Assembly: GCA_016928155.1 (NCBI GenBank)
Contig: JAFGLG010000008.1
Coordinates: forward strand, 1-59,446
Length of the DNA stretch: 59,446 bases
Source of the DNA: Candidatus Woesearchaeota archaeon
Lineage (GTDB): Archaea; Nanobdellota; Nanobdellia; Woesearchaeales; JAFGLG01
Direction: 5' to 3'
Shown piece after piece: positions 7,185-15,374 of this stretch (the stretch's first letter is position 1; every line of letters starts with the position of its first letter). The position numbers and the translations under genes were made by a program. Below the pieces are notes generated by a model. It saw only the letters and a program-made list of their open reading frames with translations, made no database searches and had not been told where the DNA came from.

Positions 7185-9448
7185 CTGCCATTACCAGCAT
7201 TATTATTCTTACCATCGCTATTATTATTGCCATTATTATTCCCATTCTCAAGCCTTTCAGTATGCCTGCAGCCAGGATATTTGGAGCAACCCAGGAAACT
7301 CCCATAAACAGATTTCCTCAGGATCATATCAGAACCGCACTTCGGGCACTTCTTCTCAATCTTGCCTGATTCCATATCCTTTATCTCCTGCTTAGCCTGC
7401 TGAGAGAGCTGCTTGGAAGGACACTTATCATTCAAGCAAAGCTCCTGGGTCTTCTTGCCTGAACCGATGATGATCATGGGATAATGGCAGTGCTCACACT
7501 CCTTCTTAGCAGACTTGACCTTGCCGAACTTCGGGAGCGAGAAAGTGGTCTTGCAATCAGGATACCTGTCACATGCGATGAACCTGCCGAACTTCCCGGT
7601 CCTCTGCTGGAGAGTGCCCTCCTTGCAGACCGGACAGGAGCCGATGAAAGCCTCCTTATTCCTTGTCTCCTTGTAGGCATCAGCAAGCTCTGTACCAATC
7701 TCCTTCTCCTTCTTCTTGAAATCAGCCAAGACCTTGGTCAGGACATTCCTGGCATCATCCAGTACCTCCTGGCCTTTCTTCTGCTTCTCCCTGATGCTCT
7801 CCATCTCGTCCTCAAACTTCCTGGTTAGGGCCTCATCGAGGATCTCAGGACTATATTTCTGGAGTGTCTCGACTGTGCGGATGCCGAGCTGGGTCGCCTT
7901 GATAGATTTCTCGACGACATAACCCCTATCATAGAGAGAGTCAACGATGCCTGCCCTCGTAGCCTTTGTGCCGAGGCCCCTCTTCTCAAGCTCCTTTATT
8001 ATAGAAGCCTGAGTGTATCTCTTAGGAGGCTGGGTCTCCTTTGCCAGCTCATCAATGCTATTGACAATGATCTCATCACCCTGTGCGACCTTGGGCATCT
8101 CCTCTTCCTTGAATGTGGCAAAAGGGCCATAATAGACATGCCATCCTTTCTCAATGGTCCTTGTTCCCTTTGCAATGAAAATCTCCTTGTTGACGTCAAT
8201 CTTGATGTTAATCGTCTCCCTGACAGCAGGATCAGCAAAAGTGGCCATGAATCTCCTGGCAATGAGGTCGTATACTTTCTCCTCCCTGCCGCCCACCTTT
8301 GGGGCAATGCCTGTCGGATAGATTGCCGGATGCGCAGGATCAGTCTTCTTGCCATTATTAGGGACCAAGGACTTCCTCCTGAGAAGCTCGCTGCACAGCT
8401 CCTTATACTTGGACTGCCTGGCAAGATTGGTGAGAATACCAGCATAGCCTATCTCCTTTGGCAATACCTGGGATGAGGTCCTCGGATAAGAGATGTAACC
8501 TGAAGAATAGAGCTCCTGGGCAATCTCGAGAGTATGCTTTGGCGAGATATTCAAGGTGCGGTATGCCTCTGTCTGCAGTGTCGTCAGATCAAAAGGCGTG
8601 GGAGGAGCCTGATTGAAAGTAGAGGTCTTTGTCTCAGAAACCAGGGCTTTCCTGCCCTTGACATTCTGCATCACCCTGTCAGCTTCATCCTTGTTCCAGA
8701 ACTTATCCTTCTCATGGAGCGCGATGATCAGCTTCTCCTTCTCCTTCGGGGTGTAGCCCCTGAGCTCAATCTGCCAATACGGCTCAGGCCTGAAAGCATT
8801 TATCTCCAATTCCCTATCGACAATAATCTTCAAAGCAGGACCCTGCACCCTTCCGCTGCTCAGGATCTTGAACATGCCAGTCGAGTGCTTCACAGCAAGG
8901 CTCAAGGCGCGGCTGAGATTGATACCATAGAAGAAATCAAGGACATGACGGGTCTCGCCGGCATTGGCCTGGCCCCACTCAAGAGTCGGCCTGATTTCCT
9001 CATAAGACCTTATCAGATCAGGCTTGGTCAGAGTAGAAAATTTCATCCTCTTTGCATCATCCTTGTTGCAGATGAACTTCAGGATGTTATGGCCGATGAC
9101 TTCGCCTTCAATATCAAAATCAGTAGCAATGACAAAAGTATCAGCATCCTTGGAGAGCTTCTTGATAGTGTTAAGATACTTCTTGGTGAATGCAGAAGAC
9201 TTGCTTATCTCAGAAGTCGGCTTCCAGGCAACATCAAAGACAGGATAAGTCCATTTACCCTTGTTCCGTTCAGCAACACCAAAGAGATGGCCTACTGCGG
9301 CGCAGACAACAATATCCTTCTTGCCATGAGTGATCTTATAATAAGGGACACCCTTGAAGGACTCCTTAATCGGCTTCCCGCTGGCCAATGCATCTGCTAT
9401 CTTCTTAGCAGAACTGGGCTTTTCAGTGATAATCAGCTCGTAGGACAT
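7181..9448 (-). CDS. topA: DNA topoisomerase I (type IA), archaeal, with zinc fingers and Asn-rich tail
   Basis: The 755-residue protein relaxes negative supercoils by single-strand passage. The TOPRIM domain has the metal-binding motif ATDFDIEGE (D110, D112, E114). The active-site tyrosine lies in GYISYPRTSS near residue 320. HVLDFFYGINLSRAL and SSGRVQGPAL are family signatures. C-terminal four-cysteine fingers follow: CPVC with a later C-x5-C, a middle CEHC module with further cysteines, and CPKCGSDM with C-x5-C. The last 20 residues are mostly Asn and Gly, an unusual low-complexity tail. TATA-like CTTTTTAAATT about 26 bases before the ATG suggests a leaderless mRNA shared with zupT. Confidence 0.97.
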   Translation of the reverse strand: MSYELIITEKPSSAKKIADALASGKPIKESFKGVPYYKITHGKKDIVVCAAVGHLFGVAERNKGKWTYPVFDVAWKPTSEISKSSAFTKKYLNTIKKLSKDADTFVIATDFDIEGEVIGHNILKFICNKDDAKRMKFSTLTKPDLIRSYEEIRPTLEWGQANAGETRHVLDFFYGINLSRALSLAVKHSTGMFKILSSGRVQGPALKIIVDRELEINAFRPEPYWQIELRGYTPKEKEKLIIALHEKDKFWNKDEADRVMQNVKGRKALVSETKTSTFNQAPPTPFDLTTLQTEAYRTLNISPKHTLEIAQELYSSGYISYPRTSSQVLPKEIGYAGILTNLARQSKYKELCSELLRRKSLVPNNGKKTDPAHPAIYPTGIAPKVGGREEKVYDLIARRFMATFADPAVRETINIKIDVNKEIFIAKGTRTIEKGWHVYYGPFATFKEEEMPKVAQGDEIIVNSIDELAKETQPPKRYTQASIIKELEKRGLGTKATRAGIVDSLYDRGYVVEKSIKATQLGIRTVETLQKYSPEILDEALTRKFEDEMESIREKQKKGQEVLDDARNVLTKVLADFKKKEKEIGTELADAYKETRNKEAFIGSCPVCKEGTLQQRTGKFGRFIACDRYPDCKTTFSLPKFGKVKSAKKECEHCHYPMIIIGSGKKTQELCLNDKCPSKQLSQQAKQEIKDMESGKIEKKCPKCGSDMILRKSVYGSFLGCSKYPGCRHTERLENGNNNGNNNSDGKNNNAGNGR

Positions 9449-9556
9449 GGAAGCAGAAAAAAATGGTTAATTTAAAAAGGTTTTGAGCCCTTGATATATG
9501 CAAATACAGGGCTTTCAGCAAAAATTTATAAATGAAATCTGGGAAATATTGAGAAA

Positions 9557-9854
9557 ATGGAATTTCTGGCAAGCTATCTATCACAATACCCAATATGGCT
9601 GCTTGGAGTGATATTCAGCCTAATGGCCGGACTTGCAACAGGAGTAGGCGCCCTGCCAGCTTGGAGCAGGTATTGTGTTAGTATTCCAGGCGATACTCCC
9701 ATGGGCGCTCGCGTTCGCAGCAGGAGCAATGCTCTGGGTGATCAGCGATGAGATAATACCTGAGACGCTCAGGAAAGGATTCGCAAAACAGGCAACCTGG
9801 GGGCTGATGATAGGTTTTGTGATCATGATGTTCCTGGATGTAGTGCTAAGCTAG
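9557..9854 (+). pseudogene. Remnant of a second ZIP-family metal transporter (internal deletion plus frameshift)
   Basis: The first 35 codons from the ATG encode a normal ZIP N-terminus ending in LMAGLATGVGALPA. The frame then shifts by one base near 9660. In the new frame the sequence continues as LGAGIVLVFQAILPW and ends AGAMLWVISDEIIPET ... MIGFVIMMFLDVVLS, the typical C-terminal helices of the same family. About 150 residues between them, including both HN-x-PEG helices, are missing. A TATA-like AAATTTATAAATG is still present upstream. This looks like recent decay of a paralogue of the intact zupT next door. Confidence 0.8.
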
Positions 9855-9865
9855 AAAAATCCCAT

Positions 9866-9904
9866 AGAATAAATGAATAGAATAAATGAATAAAATAAAT
9901 GAAT
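9866..9904. repeat. Three 13-bp tandem repeats at a convergent gene end
   Basis: AGAATAAATGAAT occurs twice and AAAATAAATGAAT once, head to tail, between the ZIP remnant and the stop codon of the lipoprotein gene. Read on the minus strand the array is rich in short T-runs, so it may terminate the lipoprotein transcript, much like the 16-bp array at 6308. Confidence 0.7.
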
Positions 9905-9908
9905 AAAA

Positions 9909-10709
9909 TCATGTCTTGCAGTAACCGTCCCTGCAGCCCTTATCACACCATTCCCTCTCTTTCTTCATCACTGCACCATCGCAGTAGAACTCATAGAGGA
10001 AATTGGGATTATCAATATCACAGTAATCTACAAACTTCTTGCCGTTGGTAAAAACATGCCCTTTGACAGTGTAATTCATGCCATCAGAATCAAAGCATAA
10101 GACATCATCAGGTGCCTGGTTGCATTCATTTGTCATATAATCAGACCCATCTGTGAGATCAACCGTGAAAACTTCTGAGACCGCAGCACCGCCCTGATAC
10201 CAATCATTCAGCAGTCTTGCATAATACACCTTGCCTGGCTCAAAATGAAGAGTGGTATTGGCAGGACAATCACTGCATATAAGAAAGTTCTTGTGCTTCT
10301 CGATCAATCCGTTGTAAGTGTCAAAATCAGTGAATGTAAAATTATTCTCAGAAAGCTGGAAGATGGTCTCTTTCTGGATGAGCTCGAATCTGTATGACAG
10401 GCCGACAGCCTGGCGCCCTTTCTCGCATGCAGGATAGATCCTGAATTCCTTCAGGTTCTCATCTGTGAGAAACTCGTACTCCTTGATGAGATCATCCTGG
10501 CCAAAGCCAGTTGTGTTGTCATCTGAGACATTAGTAAATACATCAACCCCATTAGGGATTCCTGTCTGATCATCACCTGAAATGTTGTCTGCGGTGATGG
10601 GAACAACAGGCTTGCAGGCTGTGAAAAGAACCAGCACCAACAATGATAAAGACAATAGGGATAACATTCCTGATGACAAAATATCGGATGACAATCTTCT
10701 CATAAACAT
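9909..10709 (-). CDS. Lipoprotein-like surface protein with cysteine-rich end
   Basis: The protein starts MFMRRLSSDIL and has a hydrophobic stretch ending in LVLFTAC, a lipobox-like sequence with the cysteine as the putative lipidated residue. An acidic Thr/Asp/Asn-rich linker follows, then a domain of about 200 residues with sequons and paired cysteines, ending in a compact CDKGCRDGYC knot. I do not recognise the family, although the terminal DKGC-x3-YC pattern is frequent in DPANN surface proteins. I choose the ATG at 10709 because the TATA-like TTTATATAC at about 10736-10744 lies some 28-30 bases upstream. The GTG at 10730 is too close to it. Confidence 0.7.
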   Translation of the reverse strand: MFMRRLSSDILSSGMLSLLSLSLLVLVLFTACKPVVPITADNISGDDQTGIPNGVDVFTNVSDDNTTGFGQDDLIKEYEFLTDENLKEFRIYPACEKGRQAVGLSYRFELIQKETIFQLSENNFTFTDFDTYNGLIEKHKNFLICSDCPANTTLHFEPGKVYYARLLNDWYQGGAAVSEVFTVDLTDGSDYMTNECNQAPDDVLCFDSDGMNYTVKGHVFTNGKKFVDYCDIDNPNFLYEFYCDGAVMKKEREWCDKGCRDGYCKT

Positions 10710-10816
10710 CACCGAAGCTTCAAGCAGCACAGAGGTATATAAATTTTTTTGATACTTTTAAACTGGCTGAAGCTTACCCAGAAAGTTTTAAATAGCCAGA
10801 AAGAGTGTTGTCCTGC

Positions 10817-11791
10817 ATGGAAGTTAAAGATGTGGCAGCAGGACTGAGGGATCAGATCCTCGGCCGGACAGGCAACAATATCCTGTTCAATGGACCAAAG
10901 AGGATTGACAATGCCAATTTCCGGACAATAGAGAAAATAACCGGGAAAGAGATAAGCTGCTTTGTCGATGGCGGGAACCTTGACATCATCAGGTCAAACA
11001 GCATCAATCTCCAGCTAGTCAGGGCCTGCGGAGCTGTCTTTGAGGGAAATGTGAGGAAAGACATCATCAAAGAGGAATTCTTTGTTCTGACAAGAACAGA
11101 AATAGAAGGAGAGGACATGAGATACATCGCAAAATGCTACGGGACCTTCAATGAGGAGTTCATCTTCGATGCATATGAGCCGACGCTCCGCGAAGGCAAC
11201 TTCAGGGTCGAGATATCAAAGATCGGCGAGACAGTACGCAGGTATTTTGAAGTGATATTCATGTCAAAGATAATCGAGAGGATACCCGGCATGGCATATC
11301 TTGTCAGGGACGGGAAGCTCAGGGCTGAGATTGTCGGCGAAGAGAAGCATTGCTCGACATTGCTCTCAAGAGCAGATGAGAAAGGCATCATACTGGCCGG
11401 AGTGGCGAAGACAAACAGCATAATAACAGACCATGGGATCCCTGCTTCAAGCGCACTGATTAAGAGGGCGCCGCCAGGCAGATGGCAATACCTGCTTGAG
11501 AGCGGAAGGATCAGCAGCCATATGGCAAAGCTCAACGAGAACAGCAGGCATGTCCTTTATGTAGAGTCGACTGATGATGCATTCAGCATGCTGGCAGAGA
11601 ACTCATCTGATGCGGCATTCCCCGGATATCCTTACGGCCTTGTGATGGCAGACAGGATGGCAAGAGTCAGCTTCAATGAAGGGGAATACTACAAGACAAG
11701 GCTTATGGCAGAGATGGGGAAGGACTGGGAGAGAATCAAGGACATGATGACAACAAGAGACGCCCATGACATACTGGACAATATGGGCTGA
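10817..11791 (+). CDS. nurA: NurA-domain nuclease
   Basis: The N-terminal CFVDGGNLDI motif supplies the first metal-binding aspartate of NurA 5'-3' nucleases, and the C-terminal FPGYPYGLVMADRMARVS is the diagnostic PYP-x-ADR-x-A block of the family. The length (324 residues) is typical. NurA works with the HerA translocase in DNA end resection beside Mre11-Rad50, but none of these genes is adjacent here. The start is the ATG at 10817, about 28 bases after TTTTAAATA. A GTG 12 bases earlier would give four extra residues but lies too near the TATA box. Confidence 0.85.
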   Translation: MEVKDVAAGLRDQILGRTGNNILFNGPKRIDNANFRTIEKITGKEISCFVDGGNLDIIRSNSINLQLVRACGAVFEGNVRKDIIKEEFFVLTRTEIEGEDMRYIAKCYGTFNEEFIFDAYEPTLREGNFRVEISKIGETVRRYFEVIFMSKIIERIPGMAYLVRDGKLRAEIVGEEKHCSTLLSRADEKGIILAGVAKTNSIITDHGIPASSALIKRAPPGRWQYLLESGRISSHMAKLNENSRHVLYVESTDDAFSMLAENSSDAAFPGYPYGLVMADRMARVSFNEGEYYKTRLMAEMGKDWERIKDMMTTRDAHDILDNMG

Positions 11792-11857
11792 TGCCGGCTG
11801 ATTCCCATCTCTGAGTAGCTAAAAAACATTAAATACCCGACGCAGTTGAGCACCCAT

Positions 11858-12856
11858 ATGTTCGATGTCATCACAGTAGGAAGCGCAACAGTCGATGTGT
11901 TTGTCGACACTGAATCTGAACTCATCAAGATAAGGACACCAAAACATCTCGAAGAGCTGATAGCATATCCCTCTGGATCAAAGATCCTCATAAGGGACAT
12001 AATATTCATGACCGGGGGCGGGGGAACCAACACAGCAGTGAGCTTTGCCAGGCTAGGGCTGAAGACAGCATACTTCGGGAAGATGGGTGACGACGACAAT
12101 GGTAAAAGGATACTGACAGAGCTCAAGAAAGAGAAGATAGAATTCGTCGGCTATGTGTCCAAGAAAAAAGAGGACAGGACAGCATATTCCATAATACTTG
12201 ATTCCATAGAGCATGACAGGACAATATTGGCATACAAGGGATGCATGAACTCCTTCAGCATGGAGCATACCGACAGGAAGAAGCTCAAGGCAAAATGGTT
12301 CTATTTCTCCAGCCTGGTGGGAGATGCATTCAAGACACAGGAAAAGCTGGCAGAATTTGCAAAAAAGAACGGGATAAAAGTTGCATTCAACCCAAGCAAT
12401 TACCAGGCAGAGAAGGGGCCGCTCTTCCTGTCCAGAGTGCTCAGGAACACAGAAGTGCTCATACTGAATGATGAAGAAGCCGGACTGCTTGTCCGCGGAA
12501 GCATCAAAGAGATGCTTGTCAAGCTCAGCAGGCTTGGCCCCAAGATTGTCGTGATAACAAAAGGGAAGAAAGGATCAGAAGCATATGACGGAAAATACCA
12601 TTATGACCTCAAGGCAAGAAAGATAAAGGTTGTCGAGACAACAGGAGCAGGGGACTGCTTTGCCTCGACCTTCATTGCAATGCTGATAAAAGGCAGGGAT
12701 GTCAAGAGCGCAATGAAGCTTGCGCAGATAAATTCGGAGTCAGTCATACAATACAAAGGAGCAAAAAACAACCTTTTAAGCTATAAAAAACTTATAAATT
12801 CATCTAGAAAAACAAAAATAAGCATAAAAAAATCCATTTTGAATCAAAAAATGTAA
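11858..12856 (+). CDS. PfkB-family sugar kinase
   Basis: The 332-residue protein opens with the ribokinase-fold strand MFDVITVGSATVDVF, has the glycine-rich substrate signature TGGGGTNTAVSFARLG, and ends with the anion-hole motif TTGAGDCFASTF, in which D266 is the catalytic base. PfkB enzymes phosphorylate sugars or nucleosides with ATP. The aldolase immediately downstream suggests a phosphofructokinase-like role in glycolysis, but ribokinase or nucleoside-kinase activity is equally compatible. The last 40 residues are Lys/Ser-rich and look unstructured. The ATG at 11858 is 26 bases from the TATA-like CATTAAATA, so it is probably leaderless. The TTG four codons earlier is unlikely. Confidence 0.88.
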   Translation: MFDVITVGSATVDVFVDTESELIKIRTPKHLEELIAYPSGSKILIRDIIFMTGGGGTNTAVSFARLGLKTAYFGKMGDDDNGKRILTELKKEKIEFVGYVSKKKEDRTAYSIILDSIEHDRTILAYKGCMNSFSMEHTDRKKLKAKWFYFSSLVGDAFKTQEKLAEFAKKNGIKVAFNPSNYQAEKGPLFLSRVLRNTEVLILNDEEAGLLVRGSIKEMLVKLSRLGPKIVVITKGKKGSEAYDGKYHYDLKARKIKVVETTGAGDCFASTFIAMLIKGRDVKSAMKLAQINSESVIQYKGAKNNLLSYKKLINSSRKTKISIKKSILNQKM

Positions 12857-12944
12857 AAAATCACCTCAATTCTTTTCAAAGCAGCCAGAAAAATTTTTAA
12901 ATAAGGCACCCATAAGATGAATCAAGAGGTATAGAGGAGCTCCC

Positions 12945-13064
12945 ATGATAGGATATGACAGAAGGAATATTGCTGACATTGAGAATGAAAAAACAGGATA
13001 TGCCCGAGAGTGGGGTTTCGTGATTGTAATCCTGATCCTTGGGATCATACTCATACTGATGTAA
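12945..13064 (+). CDS. 39-residue tail-anchored-type membrane protein before the aldolase gene
   Basis: A strong GAGGAG site 5 bases before the ATG opens a 39-codon frame. The first 25 residues are hydrophilic and charged. The last 15 (about WGFVIVILILGIILILM) form one membrane helix, a C-tail-anchor layout. Its stop is 14 bases before the aldolase ATG, whose own AGAGG site overlaps this gap, so the two are probably co-transcribed from the TATA-like ATTTTTAAATA at about 12893-12903. No family is recognised. It is easily missed because of its size. Confidence 0.7.
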   Translation: MIGYDRRNIADIENEKTGYAREWGFVIVILILGIILILM

Positions 13065-13078
13065 AGAGGCGCATAGAT

Positions 13079-13864
13079 ATGGTGAACATACATAAGATTG
13101 TACCCAACAAATGCCTGTTTCTTGCATATGACCAAGGGCTTGAGCACGGGCCATCAAGCGACTTCAATGAGACCAATGTCAACCCGGAATATGTACTGGA
13201 CATCGGAGTGAAGGGAAAATACAACGGCCTCATCCTGCTGCCAGGAGTTGCAGAGAAATACAGCCAAAACTTCCTAAAGAAAGTGCCGCTAATCGTCAAG
13301 CTCAACGGCAAGACAGACATAGCAAAAGTGGACCCTTACTCAGCGCAGATATGCTCAGTAAGCAGGGCAATAAAGATGGGAGCAGATGCTGTCGGATACA
13401 CAGTCTATGTAGGAAGCGCTTTCGAGTCCACGATGTTCAAGGAATTCTCAAAAATAGTCGAAGAGGCGCATGACCATGGGGTGCCAGTAATAGCATGGAT
13501 GTACCCCAGAGGAAGATTCGTGCACAACATACTTGACACTAATGTGCTTGCGCATTCAGCACGTGCAGGGCTTGAACTAGGCGCAGACATACTGAAGCTC
13601 AACAATAATGACGACCTCCCAGGGCTGAAATGGGTTGTCAAGAGCGCAGGAAAAGCGAAGATCGTGTTCTCAGGAGGGTCAAAGCTCTCAGAACCGGACT
13701 TCTATAAGCACATAGAGTTCGGCATGAAAGCAGGAGGGACAGGTGTGGCGATAGGAAGGAACGTATGGCAGGCAGAAGACCCGCTTGCAGTCACAAGGAA
13801 CCTGAAGAAAATAGTCCTAGAAGGTAAGAAAGCAGAAGATATCATAAGGGAGGCAACCATTTGA
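13079..13864 (+). CDS. fba: Class I fructose-bisphosphate aldolase, archaeal (DhnA) type
   Basis: The 261-residue TIM-barrel protein matches the archaeal class I aldolases: AYDQGLEHGP at the N-terminus, IAWMYPRG in the middle, and the phosphate-binding FSGGSK and GVAIGRNVWQ near the end. The Schiff-base lysine is K173 in GADILKLNNN, the position of K177 in the Thermoproteus tenax enzyme. It cleaves fructose 1,6-bisphosphate to DHAP and glyceraldehyde 3-phosphate, or runs in reverse. The start is the ATG at 13079 with AGAGG 8-9 bases upstream. A longer frame from 13010 runs through the preceding small gene and is wrong. The stop overlaps the next start as TTGA. Confidence 0.95.
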   Translation: MVNIHKIVPNKCLFLAYDQGLEHGPSSDFNETNVNPEYVLDIGVKGKYNGLILLPGVAEKYSQNFLKKVPLIVKLNGKTDIAKVDPYSAQICSVSRAIKMGADAVGYTVYVGSAFESTMFKEFSKIVEEAHDHGVPVIAWMYPRGRFVHNILDTNVLAHSARAGLELGADILKLNNNDDLPGLKWVVKSAGKAKIVFSGGSKLSEPDFYKHIEFGMKAGGTGVAIGRNVWQAEDPLAVTRNLKKIVLEGKKAEDIIREATI

Positions 13865-13974
13865 AGGAAGTGAGCAGTTCCTGCCCACACTGCAGACAGC
13901 CGATAAACGGAAGGGTCTGCAAGGATTCCGTCGCGATATACTGCCATTGGTGCGGCAGCAGGGTAAGGATATGA
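13861..13974 (+). CDS. 37-residue zinc-ribbon mini-protein coupled to the aldolase
   Basis: TTG at 13861-13863 overlaps the aldolase stop codon (TTGA), the signature of translational coupling. The 37 residues contain CPHC, a middle cysteine in GRVCKDS, and CHWC, so two CxxC knuckles 17 residues apart in a typical zinc-ribbon arrangement with basic ends. An alternative GTG start three codons later would keep both knuckles. The function is unknown. Possibilities are an RNA-binding helper or a metal-sensing partner of the aldolase operon. It lies 12 bases from the convergent methyltransferase gene. Confidence 0.65.
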   Translation: MKEVSSSCPHCRQPINGRVCKDSVAIYCHWCGSRVRI

Positions 13975-13985
13975 AAACCCGAGCA

Positions 13986-14936
13986 TCAATTCTCTACAAC
14001 AAATATATCCCTTGACAATGACCTGTGGACAAAAATCCTGAAATGATGCAATATCTTCAGGTTATGCTCATTCATTAGGTCTGCTGCAGAGGCATTATGC
14101 GGGAAGACAAGCACAGCCCTTTTCCTTAAATTCCTGCCAAGGACCCCGAGGAATCCTGAATAAAGCTGATGGCGCGGCAATGTGAGCTTAGTGCCCTTGC
14201 CGTAAGGCAGGTCAGTGACTACATAATCGACCTCAGGCATGGTCAGTGCATCGCGCTTCTCGAGCGTGAACACTATCCTGAAATGATGCAGATTCTTCCT
14301 GGATGCATCAATGTACTTGTCGTCGATGTCATAACCCGCAGGATGCAGCCCCATCAGGCCTGCCTCTATCAGGATGCCGCCTGAACCGCAGAAAGGATCA
14401 AGGATCATGCTGCCCTTTTTTGCACCGGAGAGATTGACCAATGCCCTGGCAAGCTTCGGCTGCATGGATGTCGGAAGACGCACAGGCCTGAGATGAGGAC
14501 GTCTTGCAGAGAATGACTCTGTGAGATCAGATTCATGCAGAGCACATATCACTTTCTTTGGGAAGATGAAGAAAGTAAACAATGCAGAAGGGCTGCTCAG
14601 GCTGACTTCAGGAGCCTCAAGCCTGCGCCAGATCCTGCCTGCAAAAAACTTCTCGTCATAGCCCATTCTGCAGTATCTCTTCATCCTGACAGCAAAGCTC
14701 TTCCTGCAGTGCCTGCTGAAGCTGAAGCCCATCATCTTCTTCTCCAGATCCTTATGAGAGGATTCAAACAAGAACCTGTATATCGAATGCGTGAAAGCCA
14801 GTCTCCTGGAGAGGTCAGGGGCATCAGTGATCAGGATATTTTCAATCAGCACAGATGATTTATTGCCTGAAAGGGCGAGCACTTCAGCCCTGGCAAGATC
14901 CAAGTTCTCCTTTGATAACAGGAAAAGGCGTTTCAT
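13986..14936 (-). CDS. THUMP-type RNA methyltransferase, probably tRNA guanine-10 N2 (Trm-G10)
   Basis: The first 150 residues form a THUMP-like RNA-binding region. The C-terminal half is a Rossmann methyltransferase with DPFCGSGGILIEAGL (SAM-binding motif I), AGYDID (motif II) and VVTDLPYGKGT, the D/N-P-P-Y-type catalytic motif (here DLPY) of N2-guanine methyltransferases. This layout and length fit archaeal Trm-G10, which makes m2G or m2,2G at tRNA position 10. Other Trm11/RlmL relatives share it. CTTTATATT about 26 bases upstream of ATG indicates a leaderless mRNA. It is next to a tRNA gene and to two PP-loop enzymes. Confidence 0.85.
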   Translation of the reverse strand: MKRLFLLSKENLDLARAEVLALSGNKSSVLIENILITDAPDLSRRLAFTHSIYRFLFESSHKDLEKKMMGFSFSRHCRKSFAVRMKRYCRMGYDEKFFAGRIWRRLEAPEVSLSSPSALFTFFIFPKKVICALHESDLTESFSARRPHLRPVRLPTSMQPKLARALVNLSGAKKGSMILDPFCGSGGILIEAGLMGLHPAGYDIDDKYIDASRKNLHHFRIVFTLEKRDALTMPEVDYVVTDLPYGKGTKLTLPRHQLYSGFLGVLGRNLRKRAVLVFPHNASAADLMNEHNLKILHHFRIFVHRSLSRDIFVVEN

Positions 14937-15023
14937 GACAGCTGTTCAGTGCAGGGCAATATAAAGGTTGATAAAGGTTGATAAAGTCTGAGATGTTTAT
15001 TTTCTATATTAACAATTATTATG

Positions 15024-15043
15024 TTATTACTTGTTAGTGATAA
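15024..15043. promoter_or_regulatory. 8-4-8 operator copy A
   Basis: TTATTACT-TGTT-AGTGATAA, with one mismatch between the half-sites, is followed by ATAATCGAAAAGCTTAAATA. The spacing to the TATA-like box and the shared AATCGAAAA match copy B at 21144 almost base for base, which fixes the direction of the promoter as rightward, towards the small gene at 15160. A five-base hairpin TTGGG-ATA-CCCAA follows at 15064. Confidence 0.6.
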
Positions 15044-15159
15044 ATAATCGAAAAGCTTAAATAGTTGGGATACCCAATAAGACATAGTCCAAGATAGGTC
15101 CCATATAACAAATAGAACATTTATAAATAGAACAAGAAAAAATGAGGGTCTGAAAGACG

Positions 15160-15309
15160 ATGAACGAAACACTGCTCCCATTCATGTACTTAGCCGTAGC
15201 AATGCTCGGCTTCTTTGTCGGCAGAGTGCTGACAGCGATACAGTATGAAGCATTCAAGTCAATTTCTAAGAAGAAAGAAAAATCAGAAAGTACGGTAGCC
15301 GGGAATTGA
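15160..15309 (+). CDS. Possible 49-residue single-helix membrane protein
   Basis: The frame opens MNETLLPFMYLAVAMLGFFVG, a membrane helix (about residues 5-26), and ends in a Lys/Ser-rich tail. A TATA-like CATTTATAAATAG at about 15119-15130 lies some 30-40 bases upstream, and operator copy A with its own TATA box lies further up. The last 19 bases overlap the 3' end of the convergent tRNA-Gly gene, so either the frame is real and antisense to the tRNA end, or the transcript is non-coding. No good Shine-Dalgarno is visible. Confidence 0.45.
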   Translation: MNETLLPFMYLAVAMLGFFVGRVLTAIQYEAFKSISKKKEKSESTVAGN

Positions 15310-15374
15310 ACCCGGGCTTCGACCTTGCTCCAAGATAATGGGAGGGTCGAGTCATACCGTTAGACCACTACCGT
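15291..15374 (-). tRNA. tRNA-Gly (anticodon CCC) with a 13-base intron
   Basis: Read on the minus strand, acceptor ACGGTAG pairs with CTACCGT (7 bp), with discriminator A. The D arm contains GTCTAACGGTATGAC. Anticodon stem CGACC pairs with GGTCG, and the T arm is CCGGG-TTCAATT-CCCGG. Twenty bases separate the two anticodon-stem strands instead of seven, so about 13 are an intron, at the canonical site after position 37. CTCC and GGAG within that stretch can pair to give a bulge-helix-bulge-like splice structure. The exon loop then reads C-U-CCC-A-A, anticodon CCC, and the D-arm resembles other glycine tRNAs. The A-U first pair is unusual. CCA is not encoded. Both ends are overlapped by protein-coding frames. 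Confidence 0.82.

Noticed and set aside
14933-15181. 82-residue minus-strand frame upstream of the methyltransferase gene
   Set aside because: It overlaps the leaderless promoter of the methyltransferase gene, operator copy A and AT-rich DNA, and its composition is not protein-like.
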